Assembly: GCA_036752825.1 (NCBI GenBank)
Contig: DAIORV010000091.1
Span: 1-9,046, forward strand
Length of the DNA: 9,046 nt
Direction: 5' to 3'
Source: UBA5177 sp002413265
GTDB taxonomy: Bacteria > Chloroflexota > UBA5177
In this document: positions 1 to 6,070 of the stretch, piece after piece
Layout of the letters: every line of letters starts with the position of its first letter
Position numbering within the stretch: the first letter of the stretch is position 1
Notes under the pieces: generated by a model
Databases searched by the model: none
Seen by the model: the letters and a program-made list of their open reading frames with translations, nothing else
Told to the model about the DNA's origin: nothing
Program-made: the position numbers and the translations under genes

Positions 1-425
1 GCCACCATACGGTTCTTGGTGTTCAGCATCACTACCCGAAGCTCCTCCTTCTCGAGCCTGCCCATGCTCAGCTCGAGCATTGTCGCCACATCTTGAGGAG
101 AGCGGATCTGAAGCTGATCACCGGCTTGCATCACCAGCAGCCGCTTTCCCAGTTCTAGCGCCGCGCTGATGGTCACCGCTTTGACCGGACCCACACCTTT
201 TACCTGAGCCAGCTCTGACAACGATGCATGCGAAAGGCCCTCAAGGCCGCCAAATGAAGTCAAGATCCCCTGCGACAGCTGAACAACATCCATTCCCCGC
301 ATACCGACTCGCAGCAGGATGGCGAGAAGCTCCGCGTTGCCAAGGCTTTCGGCTCCGTTTTGAGCCAGCCGCTCGCGTGGCTGGTCGCTGTGGTGCCACT
401 CTTTTACAGATACGTGGTACGCCAC
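1..425 (-). CDS. radC: DNA repair protein RadC (JAB/MPN family), N-terminal part
   Basis: The gene runs off the left edge, leaving 141 residues. The start of the family is clear: an RERLAQNGAESLGNAELLAILL segment near residues 17-38, then a helix-hairpin-helix stretch (ELAQVKGVGPVKAVTISAAL) near residues 74-93. The beginning of the RadC/JAB domain follows (IRSPQDVATMLEL, then LNTKNRMV just before the edge). The metalloprotease-like E and HxH residues lie beyond the window, so catalytic integrity cannot be judged. RadC proteins (UPF0758) are linked by name to repair, but their molecular role is poorly settled. The GTG at 425-423 is chosen because an in-frame TGA lies only 15 bases upstream of it and GGAGGAG sits 7 bases before it. 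The gene lies 54 bases downstream of the zinc-ribbon membrane gene on the same strand and may be cotranscribed with it. Confidence 0.92.
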   Translation of the reverse strand, partial: MAYHVSVKEWHHSDQPRERLAQNGAESLGNAELLAILLRVGMRGMDVVQLSQGILTSFGGLEGLSHASLSELAQVKGVGPVKAVTISAALELGKRLLVMQAGDQLQIRSPQDVATMLELSMGRLEKEELRVVMLNTKNRMV

Positions 426-432
426 CGCTGCA

Positions 433-439
433 CTCCTCC
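433..439 (-). promoter_or_regulatory. Ribosome binding site of radC
   Basis: On the minus strand this reads GGAGGAG, a strong Shine-Dalgarno sequence 7 bases before the GTG at 425. Together with the in-frame stop just upstream it fixes the GTG as the radC start. Confidence 0.75.
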
Positions 440-455
440 CTCAACGCGGGTTGAG
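440..455 (-). promoter_or_regulatory. Short stem-loop abutting the radC ribosome binding site
   Basis: On the minus strand this reads CTCAAC-CCGC-GTTGAG, a perfect 6-base-pair stem with a 4-base loop. Its 3' arm ends directly against the GGAGGAG ribosome binding site of radC. It lies in the 54-base gap after the zinc-ribbon membrane gene. It has no following U-run, so it is unlikely to be an intrinsic terminator. An effect on radC translation or mRNA processing is possible but is inference, and a stem this short can arise by chance. Confidence 0.35.
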
Positions 456-479
456 ACTGCGGTGACTGTATCACACCGG

Positions 480-935
480 CTAAGCGGACTCTCCCGTGAG
501 CGCGACCGGCACCTTGCGTTCTGCCGTGCAGAAGGGGCAGACCGTCCAGTCGAGCTCAACCAACCTGTCGCAGTTCATGCAGATGTCCTTGAGCTTCTGC
601 AAGCAGTTTGGGCACATCCGATAATCCTGCTCAACGCGGTGCCGGCAATTGGGACAAATGGGTCGCTCTTCGATTTCTTGGAGGAGTGCCTCCTCCTCCA
701 AAGACCGCTCGTAGGCCTGCATCAAGGTCTCGTGCGGTCGCAGAATCAGATACACCACGAGTCCGAAGACATTGAAAAGGACTACCAGAGCCGTCGCGAA
801 TCCCCAGACGACTTTATCGCGCGAACGGGACCGAATGTCCATGAAGGTCCACACGATGATGCTGAACCAGACGGCGAGCCCGAAGGCTACGAATCCGGCT
901 ACGGCAACCGGTGCAACTGATCGAAGCGTGCCCAT
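480..935 (-). CDS. Membrane protein with two TM helices and a double zinc ribbon
   Basis: The 151-residue protein has two hydrophobic helices near residues 8-30 and 43-65. The segment between and including them (WTFMDIRSRSRDKVVWGF, then FNVFGLVVYLILRP) resembles the PLDc_N-type two-helix membrane module. A charged Glu-rich linker (about 73-92) follows, then two CxxC-x10-CxxC zinc ribbons: C94/C97/C108/C111 and C119/C122/C133/C136. The likely arrangement is membrane anchoring with the ribbons in the cytoplasm, but the function is unknown; partners could be protein or nucleic acid. The ATG at 935 is preferred, with AAGGA 11 bases upstream. A TTG at 968 would add 11 residues (ALARRRTQDF and flanks) that belong to no recognisable domain. 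It diverges from thpR and is followed by radC. Confidence 0.8.
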   Translation of the reverse strand: MGTLRSVAPVAVAGFVAFGLAVWFSIIVWTFMDIRSRSRDKVVWGFATALVVLFNVFGLVVYLILRPHETLMQAYERSLEEEALLQEIEERPICPNCRHRVEQDYRMCPNCLQKLKDICMNCDRLVELDWTVCPFCTAERKVPVALTGESA

Positions 936-991
936 GAAATCCTGTGTCCTTCTCCTGGCAAGGGCCAACCGAGGCTAGCGTATCGTAGTGC

Positions 992-1630
992 ATGATTGCC
1001 ACTTTGTCAAAGCGTCAGGAAGGTCCGACAGCCCGTACATTCGTGGCGATCGAGCTTCCCGATGACCTGAAAAATCGCCTCCAAGCGCTCCGGACAAAAT
1101 TCGGCGAGGGGGCCGAAATGCTGAAGTGGACAGGGCAGGCGCAGCTTCATGTCACGCTCCGTTTTCTGGGCGATGTGGAGCGTTCGCGCCTCCACCTGGT
1201 TGTCGATGCTGCCTCCCACGCGGCATCGCTCACGAAGCAGTTCTCGCTGCAGCTAGGAGATCTCGGAGCCTTCCCCAATGAGCGCTCGCCAAGGGTATTG
1301 TGGGTCGGCCTCCTGGAGGACGAGGGGAAGTCTCGGTTGTCCCGATTGTTCAGCGTTCTAGAGGAGGCAATCGTCCACCGGGGATTTCCTCCTGAACCTC
1401 TGCCGTTTTCTCCACACCTGACGATGGCGCGCGCCAGAGACCGGCTCTCATCAGTTGATCGCTCCCGGATTGGTCGCGCCTTGCAGGAGCTTCGGCGCTC
1501 GGCGAATCTGCCGGCGTCGATCGACGTCCGCCAGATTACCGTGATGGAAAGCTCCCTCTCTGCCGCCGGGGCACGGTACTCGCCAGTCGCGACGCTGCCG
1601 CTCTTGCTCGAGGAATTGAAGCGGGGCTAG
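992..1630 (+). CDS. thpR: RNA 2',3'-cyclic phosphodiesterase (ThpR/LigT, 2H family)
   Basis: The protein has 212 residues, close to the usual 180-200 plus a short N-terminal extension. It carries both 2H phosphoesterase motifs: HVT at residues 53-55 within HVTLRFLGD, and HLT at 142-144 within FSPHLTMARAR. The characteristic first strand, RTFVAIELP, lies at 15-23. Family members open 2',3'-cyclic phosphates on RNA to 2'-phosphate ends, and some show RNA ligase activity in vitro; the enzyme is cytosolic. The ATG at 992 is the only ATG upstream of the first strand. No good Shine-Dalgarno precedes it, so the start is less certain than the identity; a TTG at 1004 is an alternative. ligA follows on the same strand after 88 bases. 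The gene diverges from the zinc-ribbon membrane gene. Confidence 0.93.
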   Translation: MIATLSKRQEGPTARTFVAIELPDDLKNRLQALRTKFGEGAEMLKWTGQAQLHVTLRFLGDVERSRLHLVVDAASHAASLTKQFSLQLGDLGAFPNERSPRVLWVGLLEDEGKSRLSRLFSVLEEAIVHRGFPPEPLPFSPHLTMARARDRLSSVDRSRIGRALQELRRSANLPASIDVRQITVMESSLSAAGARYSPVATLPLLLEELKRG

Positions 1631-1633
1631 CTT

Positions 1634-1704
1634 GCAAATCGTGTCCGCGTGCGAATATCGATGGTATCGACCGTGATGAGACGCTCGTTCCTGTCTCGAT
1701 TTGC
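1634..1704 (+). repeat. Nested inverted repeats in the thpR-ligA gap
   Basis: The gap holds a perfect 8-base inverted repeat, GCAAATCG at 1634-1641 and CGATTTGC at 1697-1704. The downstream arm ends 4 bases before the ligA ribosome binding site. Inside lie TCGAT-GGT-ATCGA at 1658-1670 and GAGAC/GTCTC at 1678-1682/1693-1697. The last pair shares base 1697 with the long arm, so the two stems are partly exclusive. This could be a structured ligA leader or protein-binding sites; it is not a canonical terminator because it has no T-run. The function is inference, and the chance level for an 8-base pair in a gap this size is a few percent. Confidence 0.35.
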
Positions 1705-1708
1705 CTTC

Positions 1709-1715
1709 GGAGGAG
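1709..1715 (+). promoter_or_regulatory. Ribosome binding site of ligA
   Basis: The sequence GGAGGAG gives a strong Shine-Dalgarno; GGAGG at 1709-1713 is 5 bases before the ATG at 1719. It decides against the in-frame TTG at 1701, which would place this site inside the coding sequence. Confidence 0.8.
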
Positions 1716-1718
1716 TGC

Positions 1719-3770
1719 ATGGCTCGCTCCCAAGCCACGTCTGAGCTCAGCACCGGTTCTGCTGCCGCCGAACGCATCCAGCAGCTCCGGCACGAAATTG
1801 AACAGCACAACTACAACTACTTCGTCCTCGATTCCCCTACCGTTTCCGACGCTGAGTTCGATGCTCTCATGCGCGAGCTGCGCTCCCTCGAGGAGGAGAA
1901 CCCCGATCAAGTCACGCCAGACTCGCCCACTCAGCGTGTCGGCGGTGAGGTCGGTCAAGGCTTTCGGCCACGGAAACACCCGCGACCCATGCTCAGTCTC
2001 GGGAATGCCTTCACGCATGCCCAGCTCGACGCCTGGCACACAAGAGTCCGGAACCTCATTCCCACTGCCACATTCGACTTTGTCGTCGAGCCGAAAATCG
2101 ACGGCCTCGCGATCGCGCTCACCTACGAACGGGGAGTATTTCGGGTCGGAGCGACCCGGGGCAACGGCATCGAAGGAGAGGATGTCACCGCCAACCTGCG
2201 GACTGTGAAAGACGTGCCGAAGAATCTGGCCGCGGATCCTATCCCTGAGGTCGTAGAGGTGCGCGGTGAGATGTATATGACCGCGCAGGGCTTCGAGAAG
2301 ATGAACGAAGAGAGGGCAGCCGATGGCCTGCCGCTCTTCGCGAATCCCCGTAATTCCGCAGCGGGCTCCCTGCGGCAACTCGATCCTCAGGTGACCGCGA
2401 AGAGACCGTTGCGCCTGTGGTCATACGCGATCGGATACGCGGACGGGCTGGAGACAGAGAGTCAGTGGGAGGCACTGGAGCTGATGCGTTCCTGGGGCTT
2501 TCCCGTCAATCCGCTGGTACGTCACGTGGAGTCGATGCAGGAGGTGCAAGCCTACTGCGATGAGATGGCGGCGGCCCGGGAGACCTTACCGTACGAGATC
2601 GACGGTGTCGTCGTGAAGGTCAATATGGTGTCGTTGCAGGAGGAACTGGGCGCTGTCGGACGCGAGCCGCGCTGGGCCATTGCCTTCAAGTTTCCTCCTC
2701 GCCAGGGCACCACACGGCTGAATGACATCCAGGTCAATGTGGGCCGAACCGGAGCGATCAATCCCTACGCCGTCCTCGAGCCGGTGGTGATCGGCGGCGT
2801 TACCGTCAAGCTCGCCACCCTCCACAACGAAGAGGACATTCATCGCAAGGACATTCGGGTCGGCGACCGAGTCATTGTGCAGCGGGCGGGGGACGTCATT
2901 CCGCAGGTGGTGAAGCCCGTCGTGGAGGAGCGCGACGGCTCCGAGAAGATCTACAAGCTCCCCGACAAATGCCCGTCCTGCGGGACCGCGATCATACGTC
3001 CCGAATCCGAAGCGATGGCCTACTGTCCAAACCCGCAGTGCCCGGCACAGCGCTTCCGCTGGATCGAGCACTTCGTCTCGGAGCCTGCCATGGACGTACA
3101 GGGGCTGGGCGAGCGCCTCGTCCAGCTGCTTCTCGATCACGGGCTCATTCGAGATCCGGCGGACATCTACTCCGTGAACGTCGAGCAACTGATGGGGCTG
3201 CCGGGATTCAAGGAGAAGAGCGCCTCAAATCTGATCCGCTCAATCGAACGAAGCAAGACCAGGCCGCTTGATCGAGTGATCTTCGCTTTAGGCATCCGGT
3301 ACGTCGGGAGTCAGGTGGCCGAAAAAGTCGCGGAGGCATTCCCCGACATGGATCGCATCGCGAACGCGACGATTCAAGAGCTAGAGGCCCCCGAGGGCAT
3401 CGGTCGCAAGACGGCGGAAAGCATCGTCGAGTGGATGTCACGCGAGGACAATCGCGACATTCTCCGTAGACTGAAAGAGGCGGGACTGTCATGGATCGCC
3501 GAGCCCCATGAAGAGGTCGAAGGACCGCTCAGCGGTACCACTCTACTGATAACGGGGCGGCTCGACGACCTGTCACGGGGTCAGGCGGAGTCGCGCCTTC
3601 GCGATCTCGGGGCCAAGATTGCGCCCGGCATCAGCAAGGCTGTCGACTATCTGGTTGTCGGAGCTGAGCCCGGATCCAAGCTCGAAAAGGCGAGAAAGCT
3701 GGGAACGCCCATCAAGGATGAGGCCTGGTTGCTCGATGTACTCGAGAAGCAGCGCTTCGCAGACGAGTGA
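1719..3770 (+). CDS. ligA: NAD-dependent DNA ligase LigA
   Basis: This is a complete 683-residue LigA, close to the usual 670-690. The domains in order are: an N-terminal Ia domain (HNYNYFVLDSPTVSDAEFD region, which binds NMN); the adenylation domain with nucleotidyl-acceptor lysine K126 in EPKIDGLA; the PRWAIAFKFPP motif leading into the OB fold; a Cys4 zinc finger (C418, C421, C436, C441); helix-hairpin-helix repeats (LPGFKEKSASNLI and APEGIGRKTAESI); and a C-terminal BRCT domain (about 602-683, with LLITGRLDD and GSKLEKARKLG). The enzyme seals 3'-OH/5'-phosphate nicks in replication and excision repair, using NAD+. The ATG at 1719 is chosen over the TTG at 1701 because of its ribosome binding site. 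The gene converges on cofE with 3 bases between stops and no visible terminator. A possible weak promoter, TTGCAA (1632) with TATCGA (1656), lies in the upstream gap. Confidence 0.98.
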   Translation: MARSQATSELSTGSAAAERIQQLRHEIEQHNYNYFVLDSPTVSDAEFDALMRELRSLEEENPDQVTPDSPTQRVGGEVGQGFRPRKHPRPMLSLGNAFTHAQLDAWHTRVRNLIPTATFDFVVEPKIDGLAIALTYERGVFRVGATRGNGIEGEDVTANLRTVKDVPKNLAADPIPEVVEVRGEMYMTAQGFEKMNEERAADGLPLFANPRNSAAGSLRQLDPQVTAKRPLRLWSYAIGYADGLETESQWEALELMRSWGFPVNPLVRHVESMQEVQAYCDEMAAARETLPYEIDGVVVKVNMVSLQEELGAVGREPRWAIAFKFPPRQGTTRLNDIQVNVGRTGAINPYAVLEPVVIGGVTVKLATLHNEEDIHRKDIRVGDRVIVQRAGDVIPQVVKPVVEERDGSEKIYKLPDKCPSCGTAIIRPESEAMAYCPNPQCPAQRFRWIEHFVSEPAMDVQGLGERLVQLLLDHGLIRDPADIYSVNVEQLMGLPGFKEKSASNLIRSIERSKTRPLDRVIFALGIRYVGSQVAEKVAEAFPDMDRIANATIQELEAPEGIGRKTAESIVEWMSREDNRDILRRLKEAGLSWIAEPHEEVEGPLSGTTLLITGRLDDLSRGQAESRLRDLGAKIAPGISKAVDYLVVGAEPGSKLEKARKLGTPIKDEAWLLDVLEKQRFADE

Positions 3771-3773
3771 GAG

Positions 3774-4529
3774 CTAGCGAAACAGATCGAGCTTCCGCGG
3801 CCGCTGGATCTCGCGGGCCGACGCCTCCGAAACCGGAAGCTTCAGTCCTCGCACGACAACTGCCGGAATGCCTTCGTTTGCGGGCCCCATAAGCAGGGAC
3901 GCGGCAGCGGCGATCTCGTCCGCAATGCCGATAACCGTGTGCTGCAGCTCGTAGCCCGTTAGGTCAGTGTCACCGCGCCGATCGGACAGGGCCGGAAGCC
4001 CCGCCAGTCCTATTGCCACACCCACCGTACCGTCCCGGAAGGCCCGCCCATGGCTGTCGTTGATGACCACGGCCACCGCTGTTTGAGCGACTCGCTTGAT
4101 CCGATCGCGGAGGTCGGAAGCGGAAGCATCAGGATCAAGCGGAAGGAGTGCCACCTCTTCTCCTTCCCCGTGCTGCTCGATGTTTGAACGGTCGATGCCT
4201 GCGTTTGCACAGATGAAACCGCGGACGTCCTCGACCACGATGAGCCCCGGGCGCACTCGGACAACCTCGCGCGACTCGCGAAGGATCAATTCGACAAGTC
4301 GCGGGTCTTTCAAGCTAGCGTGCGCAAGCTCCAGCGCCTCCTCTGAGGGTTCGACGTCCTCGAGCCGGACAACTCGACCCTCCGCCTTTGAGACCACCTT
4401 CTGTGCCACCACCAGGATGTCTCCGCTCCTGAAGCCGCCTGTGTTGGAGAAGCAGTCCACGATGAGATCAGCGAGGGGATCGCCCTTTCTAATTAGAGGA
4501 AGTCCGACGACGGGTAAAAGCGACAGCAC
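3774..4529 (-). CDS. cofE: Coenzyme F420-0:L-glutamate ligase (CofE)
   Basis: The 251-residue protein is the normal length for single-domain CofE; there is no nitroreductase-like FbiB extension. Family signatures run through it: GLPLIRKGDPLADLI (9-23), GDILVVAQKVVSKAEGRVV (36-54), ESREVVRVRPG (85-95), ICANAGIDRSN (106-116), LLPLDPDASA (128-137), INDSHGRAFRDG (156-167) and DEIAAAASLLMG (204-215). CofE adds glutamate to F420-0 using GTP, giving the gamma-glutamyl tail of the deazaflavin cofactor F420; it acts in the cytosol. The 156-167 motif has Phe where I recall Trp being usual. The start is a GTG that directly abuts the TAG of the upstream gene, with no spacer and no strong Shine-Dalgarno, which suggests translational coupling. 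No other F420 gene (cofC, cofD, cofG or cofH) is in the window. Confidence 0.93.
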   Translation of the reverse strand: MLSLLPVVGLPLIRKGDPLADLIVDCFSNTGGFRSGDILVVAQKVVSKAEGRVVRLEDVEPSEEALELAHASLKDPRLVELILRESREVVRVRPGLIVVEDVRGFICANAGIDRSNIEQHGEGEEVALLPLDPDASASDLRDRIKRVAQTAVAVVINDSHGRAFRDGTVGVAIGLAGLPALSDRRGDTDLTGYELQHTVIGIADEIAAAASLLMGPANEGIPAVVVRGLKLPVSEASAREIQRPRKLDLFR

Positions 4530-4985
4530 CTAGAGCTGCGCGGGATCTTTTGCCGCACCCGGCGCGTACAGCGATCGCCAGAAATCCTCTCCCGTCTGTT
4601 CAAACGACAGCTGAGGAAACCGCGCTTGGTACGTCATGTCTCCGACTCGCCCCGCGATTCGCAGCAGCACTCGCCGATCGTGAGTATCCATTTTCATCAA
4701 GCGAGCGGTATCTCCTGACGCCGGGCGGTCCGCATCGTAGCGCATCTTCCCTGCTACCGCGAAGCCGACATCGAACTGTGAATTTGACCCCAGCACCCGG
4801 CAGACTTCCTTGGCGGCGACCTGGACCTTCTCTAGCGACCAATGCTCCCTCGGCACGAAAAGCCGGATCATTGAGCACACAGGCACACCGGGCACCGAAT
4901 TGGTGAATTCCGGACCGGTCCTGAAAGGCACCGGTGAGTGTGTTCCGGCGTAGGCCAGCTTACGCGCCAGATCAAACGCTTCCAA
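4530..4985 (-). CDS. Unrecognised 151-residue protein upstream of cofE
   Basis: I do not recognise a family. The protein has no signal peptide, no membrane segment and only two Cys, in VCSMIRLFVP and EVCRVLG. The middle (FVPREHWSLEKVQVAAKEV) looks helical and soluble. The C-terminal half has beta-like stretches (RRVLLRIAGRVGDMTYQARFP) and ends ALYAPG-like, then KDPAQL. It lies between the secreted-protein gene (13-base gap with this start) and cofE (stop TAG touching the cofE GTG), so it is probably cotranscribed with both. The TTG at 4985 is preferred: it has a G-rich stretch (GGGGGA) just upstream and avoids overlap. A TTG at 5021 would add 12 residues and overlap the upstream gene by 23 bases; a later ATG (Met of SMIRLF) is also possible. 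That this is a real gene is supported by packing and by one uninterrupted frame. Confidence 0.6.
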   Translation of the reverse strand: MEAFDLARKLAYAGTHSPVPFRTGPEFTNSVPGVPVCSMIRLFVPREHWSLEKVQVAAKEVCRVLGSNSQFDVGFAVAGKMRYDADRPASGDTARLMKMDTHDRRVLLRIAGRVGDMTYQARFPQLSFEQTGEDFWRSLYAPGAAKDPAQL

Positions 4986-4998
4986 TCGTCCCCCGAGC

Positions 4999-5934
4999 CT
5001 ACTTCGGAAGCTTACTCCCAATTTTCGGCTTATGGATCGTTACTTTGACCCCGAAATTGGTTCGATATCGCTGGAACTGAAGCTGGATGTTGTTTACCGT
5101 GTCGTCGACCGAGATCGACTCCTCGAGCAGCAGATACGAGTGCTGAGCGATTTGAAACCCGAGAGTCTCGTCCGACGTGGTGGTTCCCGACGCACAGAAG
5201 TAGTCGGCCTGAACGTTCCACGTATCGGTGCCTGCGATCGTTCCCGGTCCGAGATCGACCATGTTTTTGATCTGGCACTGCGTTCCGGTTCCGCCCGAGC
5301 TGCCGGACCCGCCGGAGCTTCCCGTGCCCGCCGTACTGCAAATCAGCAGTGCGCCGGTGTCGGGGGCAAACAGCTGGTTAGCCTTCGCGGTCTTCATTTT
5401 CGCCCACTTGTTGTGCGTTTCGCTGGCGCGCTCGAAGTAATTCCCATTGAATTGAATGACCGAGTATTTCAGGGTGGTCTTCTGACTCGTGCCCTCAACC
5501 GTATCGACTGCCGCGACGTGCCCGTACAGAGCAGGTCCCGTGCAAGTGGCCGACCCGGTCGTGATCACTTGCAGAGTGTCTATGCCAGGCTGTTGGCCGT
5601 TCGTGATCTCCTTGAACTTCAAGGTCTTGATCAGGGCTAGCTTGTTGACCATGGCATTGAACAGATTGGGTGCGTCAGGATAAGAGTTAGCGGTGGCCGT
5701 GACCGTAGGTTGTGGGGTGTCAGTGACGACCGGTGTATCCGCCGCTGCGGCGTTTGCCTGCAGCGGCACGAAGAGCCGGTGAGCTGCAACGCCGCCATAC
5801 GCTGGAACCAGGACGCTGAAGTTCGAGTGCCGGGAAGCCGCTTGCTTGGTGACGGGCTGCTGTCCCGCCGCGGAGCTCATCGTTGCGCCCGCCAGCACAA
5901 AAATGCCGGCAGCTAGAATGGCAAGGGCTTTCAT
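4999..5934 (-). CDS. Secreted protein with Sec signal peptide, possible lipoprotein-like fold
   Basis: The protein has 311 residues. A typical Sec signal peptide covers residues 1-23 (Lys2, hydrophobic core ILAAGIFVLAGA, cleavage near SSAA-GQQ). There is no lipobox cysteine, so it is probably not a lipoprotein. A Pro/Thr/Ala-rich linker spans about 60-90. The folded part starts near PNLFNAMVNKLALIKTLKF and contains four Cys (131, 199, 220, 247), enough for two disulfides, with a Gly/Ser loop at about 202-218 between two of them. Repeated beta strands and the end (LQFQRYRTNFGVKVTIHKP) recall extracytoplasmic LppX/LprG- or LolA-like proteins that bind lipids, but this is a weak resemblance. The ATG at 5934 has AAAGG 7 bases upstream. 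It is the first gene of the run leading to cofE and diverges from the cobalamin-binding-protein gene. Confidence 0.75.
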   Translation of the reverse strand: MKALAILAAGIFVLAGATMSSAAGQQPVTKQAASRHSNFSVLVPAYGGVAAHRLFVPLQANAAAADTPVVTDTPQPTVTATANSYPDAPNLFNAMVNKLALIKTLKFKEITNGQQPGIDTLQVITTGSATCTGPALYGHVAAVDTVEGTSQKTTLKYSVIQFNGNYFERASETHNKWAKMKTAKANQLFAPDTGALLICSTAGTGSSGGSGSSGGTGTQCQIKNMVDLGPGTIAGTDTWNVQADYFCASGTTTSDETLGFQIAQHSYLLLEESISVDDTVNNIQLQFQRYRTNFGVKVTIHKPKIGSKLPK

Positions 5935-5987
5935 CTAATGGCCTTTCTCACTCTTCCCCATACGAGCGCACGATACACACGCCAGCC

Positions 5988-6010
5988 CGGCACTGTGCCG
6001 CCAAATTGGC
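5988..6010. promoter_or_regulatory. Two abutting palindromes in a divergent intergenic region
   Basis: In the 136-base gap between two diverging genes are two perfect odd palindromes sharing one base. CGGCAC-T-GTGCCG occupies 5988-6000 and GCCAA-A-TTGGC occupies 6000-6010. The first has only one central base, so it suits a dimeric protein operator better than an RNA hairpin. The rest of the gap (5935-5987 and 6011-6070) holds the two ribosome binding sites and no promoter I can call confidently. Operator function is inference from symmetry and position. Confidence 0.4.
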
Positions 6011-6058
6011 TCACTCTGAACGTAGCATACTGCTTTGCCCGCGATTGTTTCACCGGCT

Positions 6059-6062
6059 GAGG
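6059..6062 (+). promoter_or_regulatory. Ribosome binding site of the cobalamin-binding-protein gene
   Basis: GAGG lies 8 bases before the ATG at 6071, within a small symmetric element GCTG-AGG-CAGC (6056-6066). It supports the ATG over the in-frame TTG at 6035, which lacks such a site. Confidence 0.55.
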
Positions 6063-6070
6063 CAGCTTGT

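Noticed and set aside
1536..2378. Long open frame (280 codons) on the minus strand inside thpR and ligA
   Set aside because: It is antisense to two firmly identified genes, shows no domain, and long antisense frames are common at this GC content. The same applies to frames at 2586-3188 and 6050-6667.
3768..3776. Intrinsic terminator between ligA and cofE
   Set aside because: Only 3 bases separate the two stop codons, and no GC stem with a T-run is visible around the junction on either strand.
5285..5330. Tandem DNA repeat
   Set aside because: The repetition follows from codons for the Gly/Ser loop of the secreted protein; the DNA units are short and imperfect.
5032..5640. Plus-strand open frame of 202 codons within the secreted-protein gene
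   Set aside because: It is antisense to a gene with a signal peptide and ribosome binding site, its composition is Arg-rich and shadow-like, and it has no recognisable motif.
4999..5934. Lipoprotein signal in the secreted protein
   Set aside because: The signal peptide has no cysteine after its hydrophobic core; the first Cys is residue 131.
5935..6070. Cobalamin riboswitch ahead of the cobalamin-binding-protein gene
   Set aside because: The gap is only 136 bases and includes the upstream elements of two divergent genes. A GGCACTG resembling the B12-box core occurs inside the palindrome, but the surrounding conserved elements are not visible.
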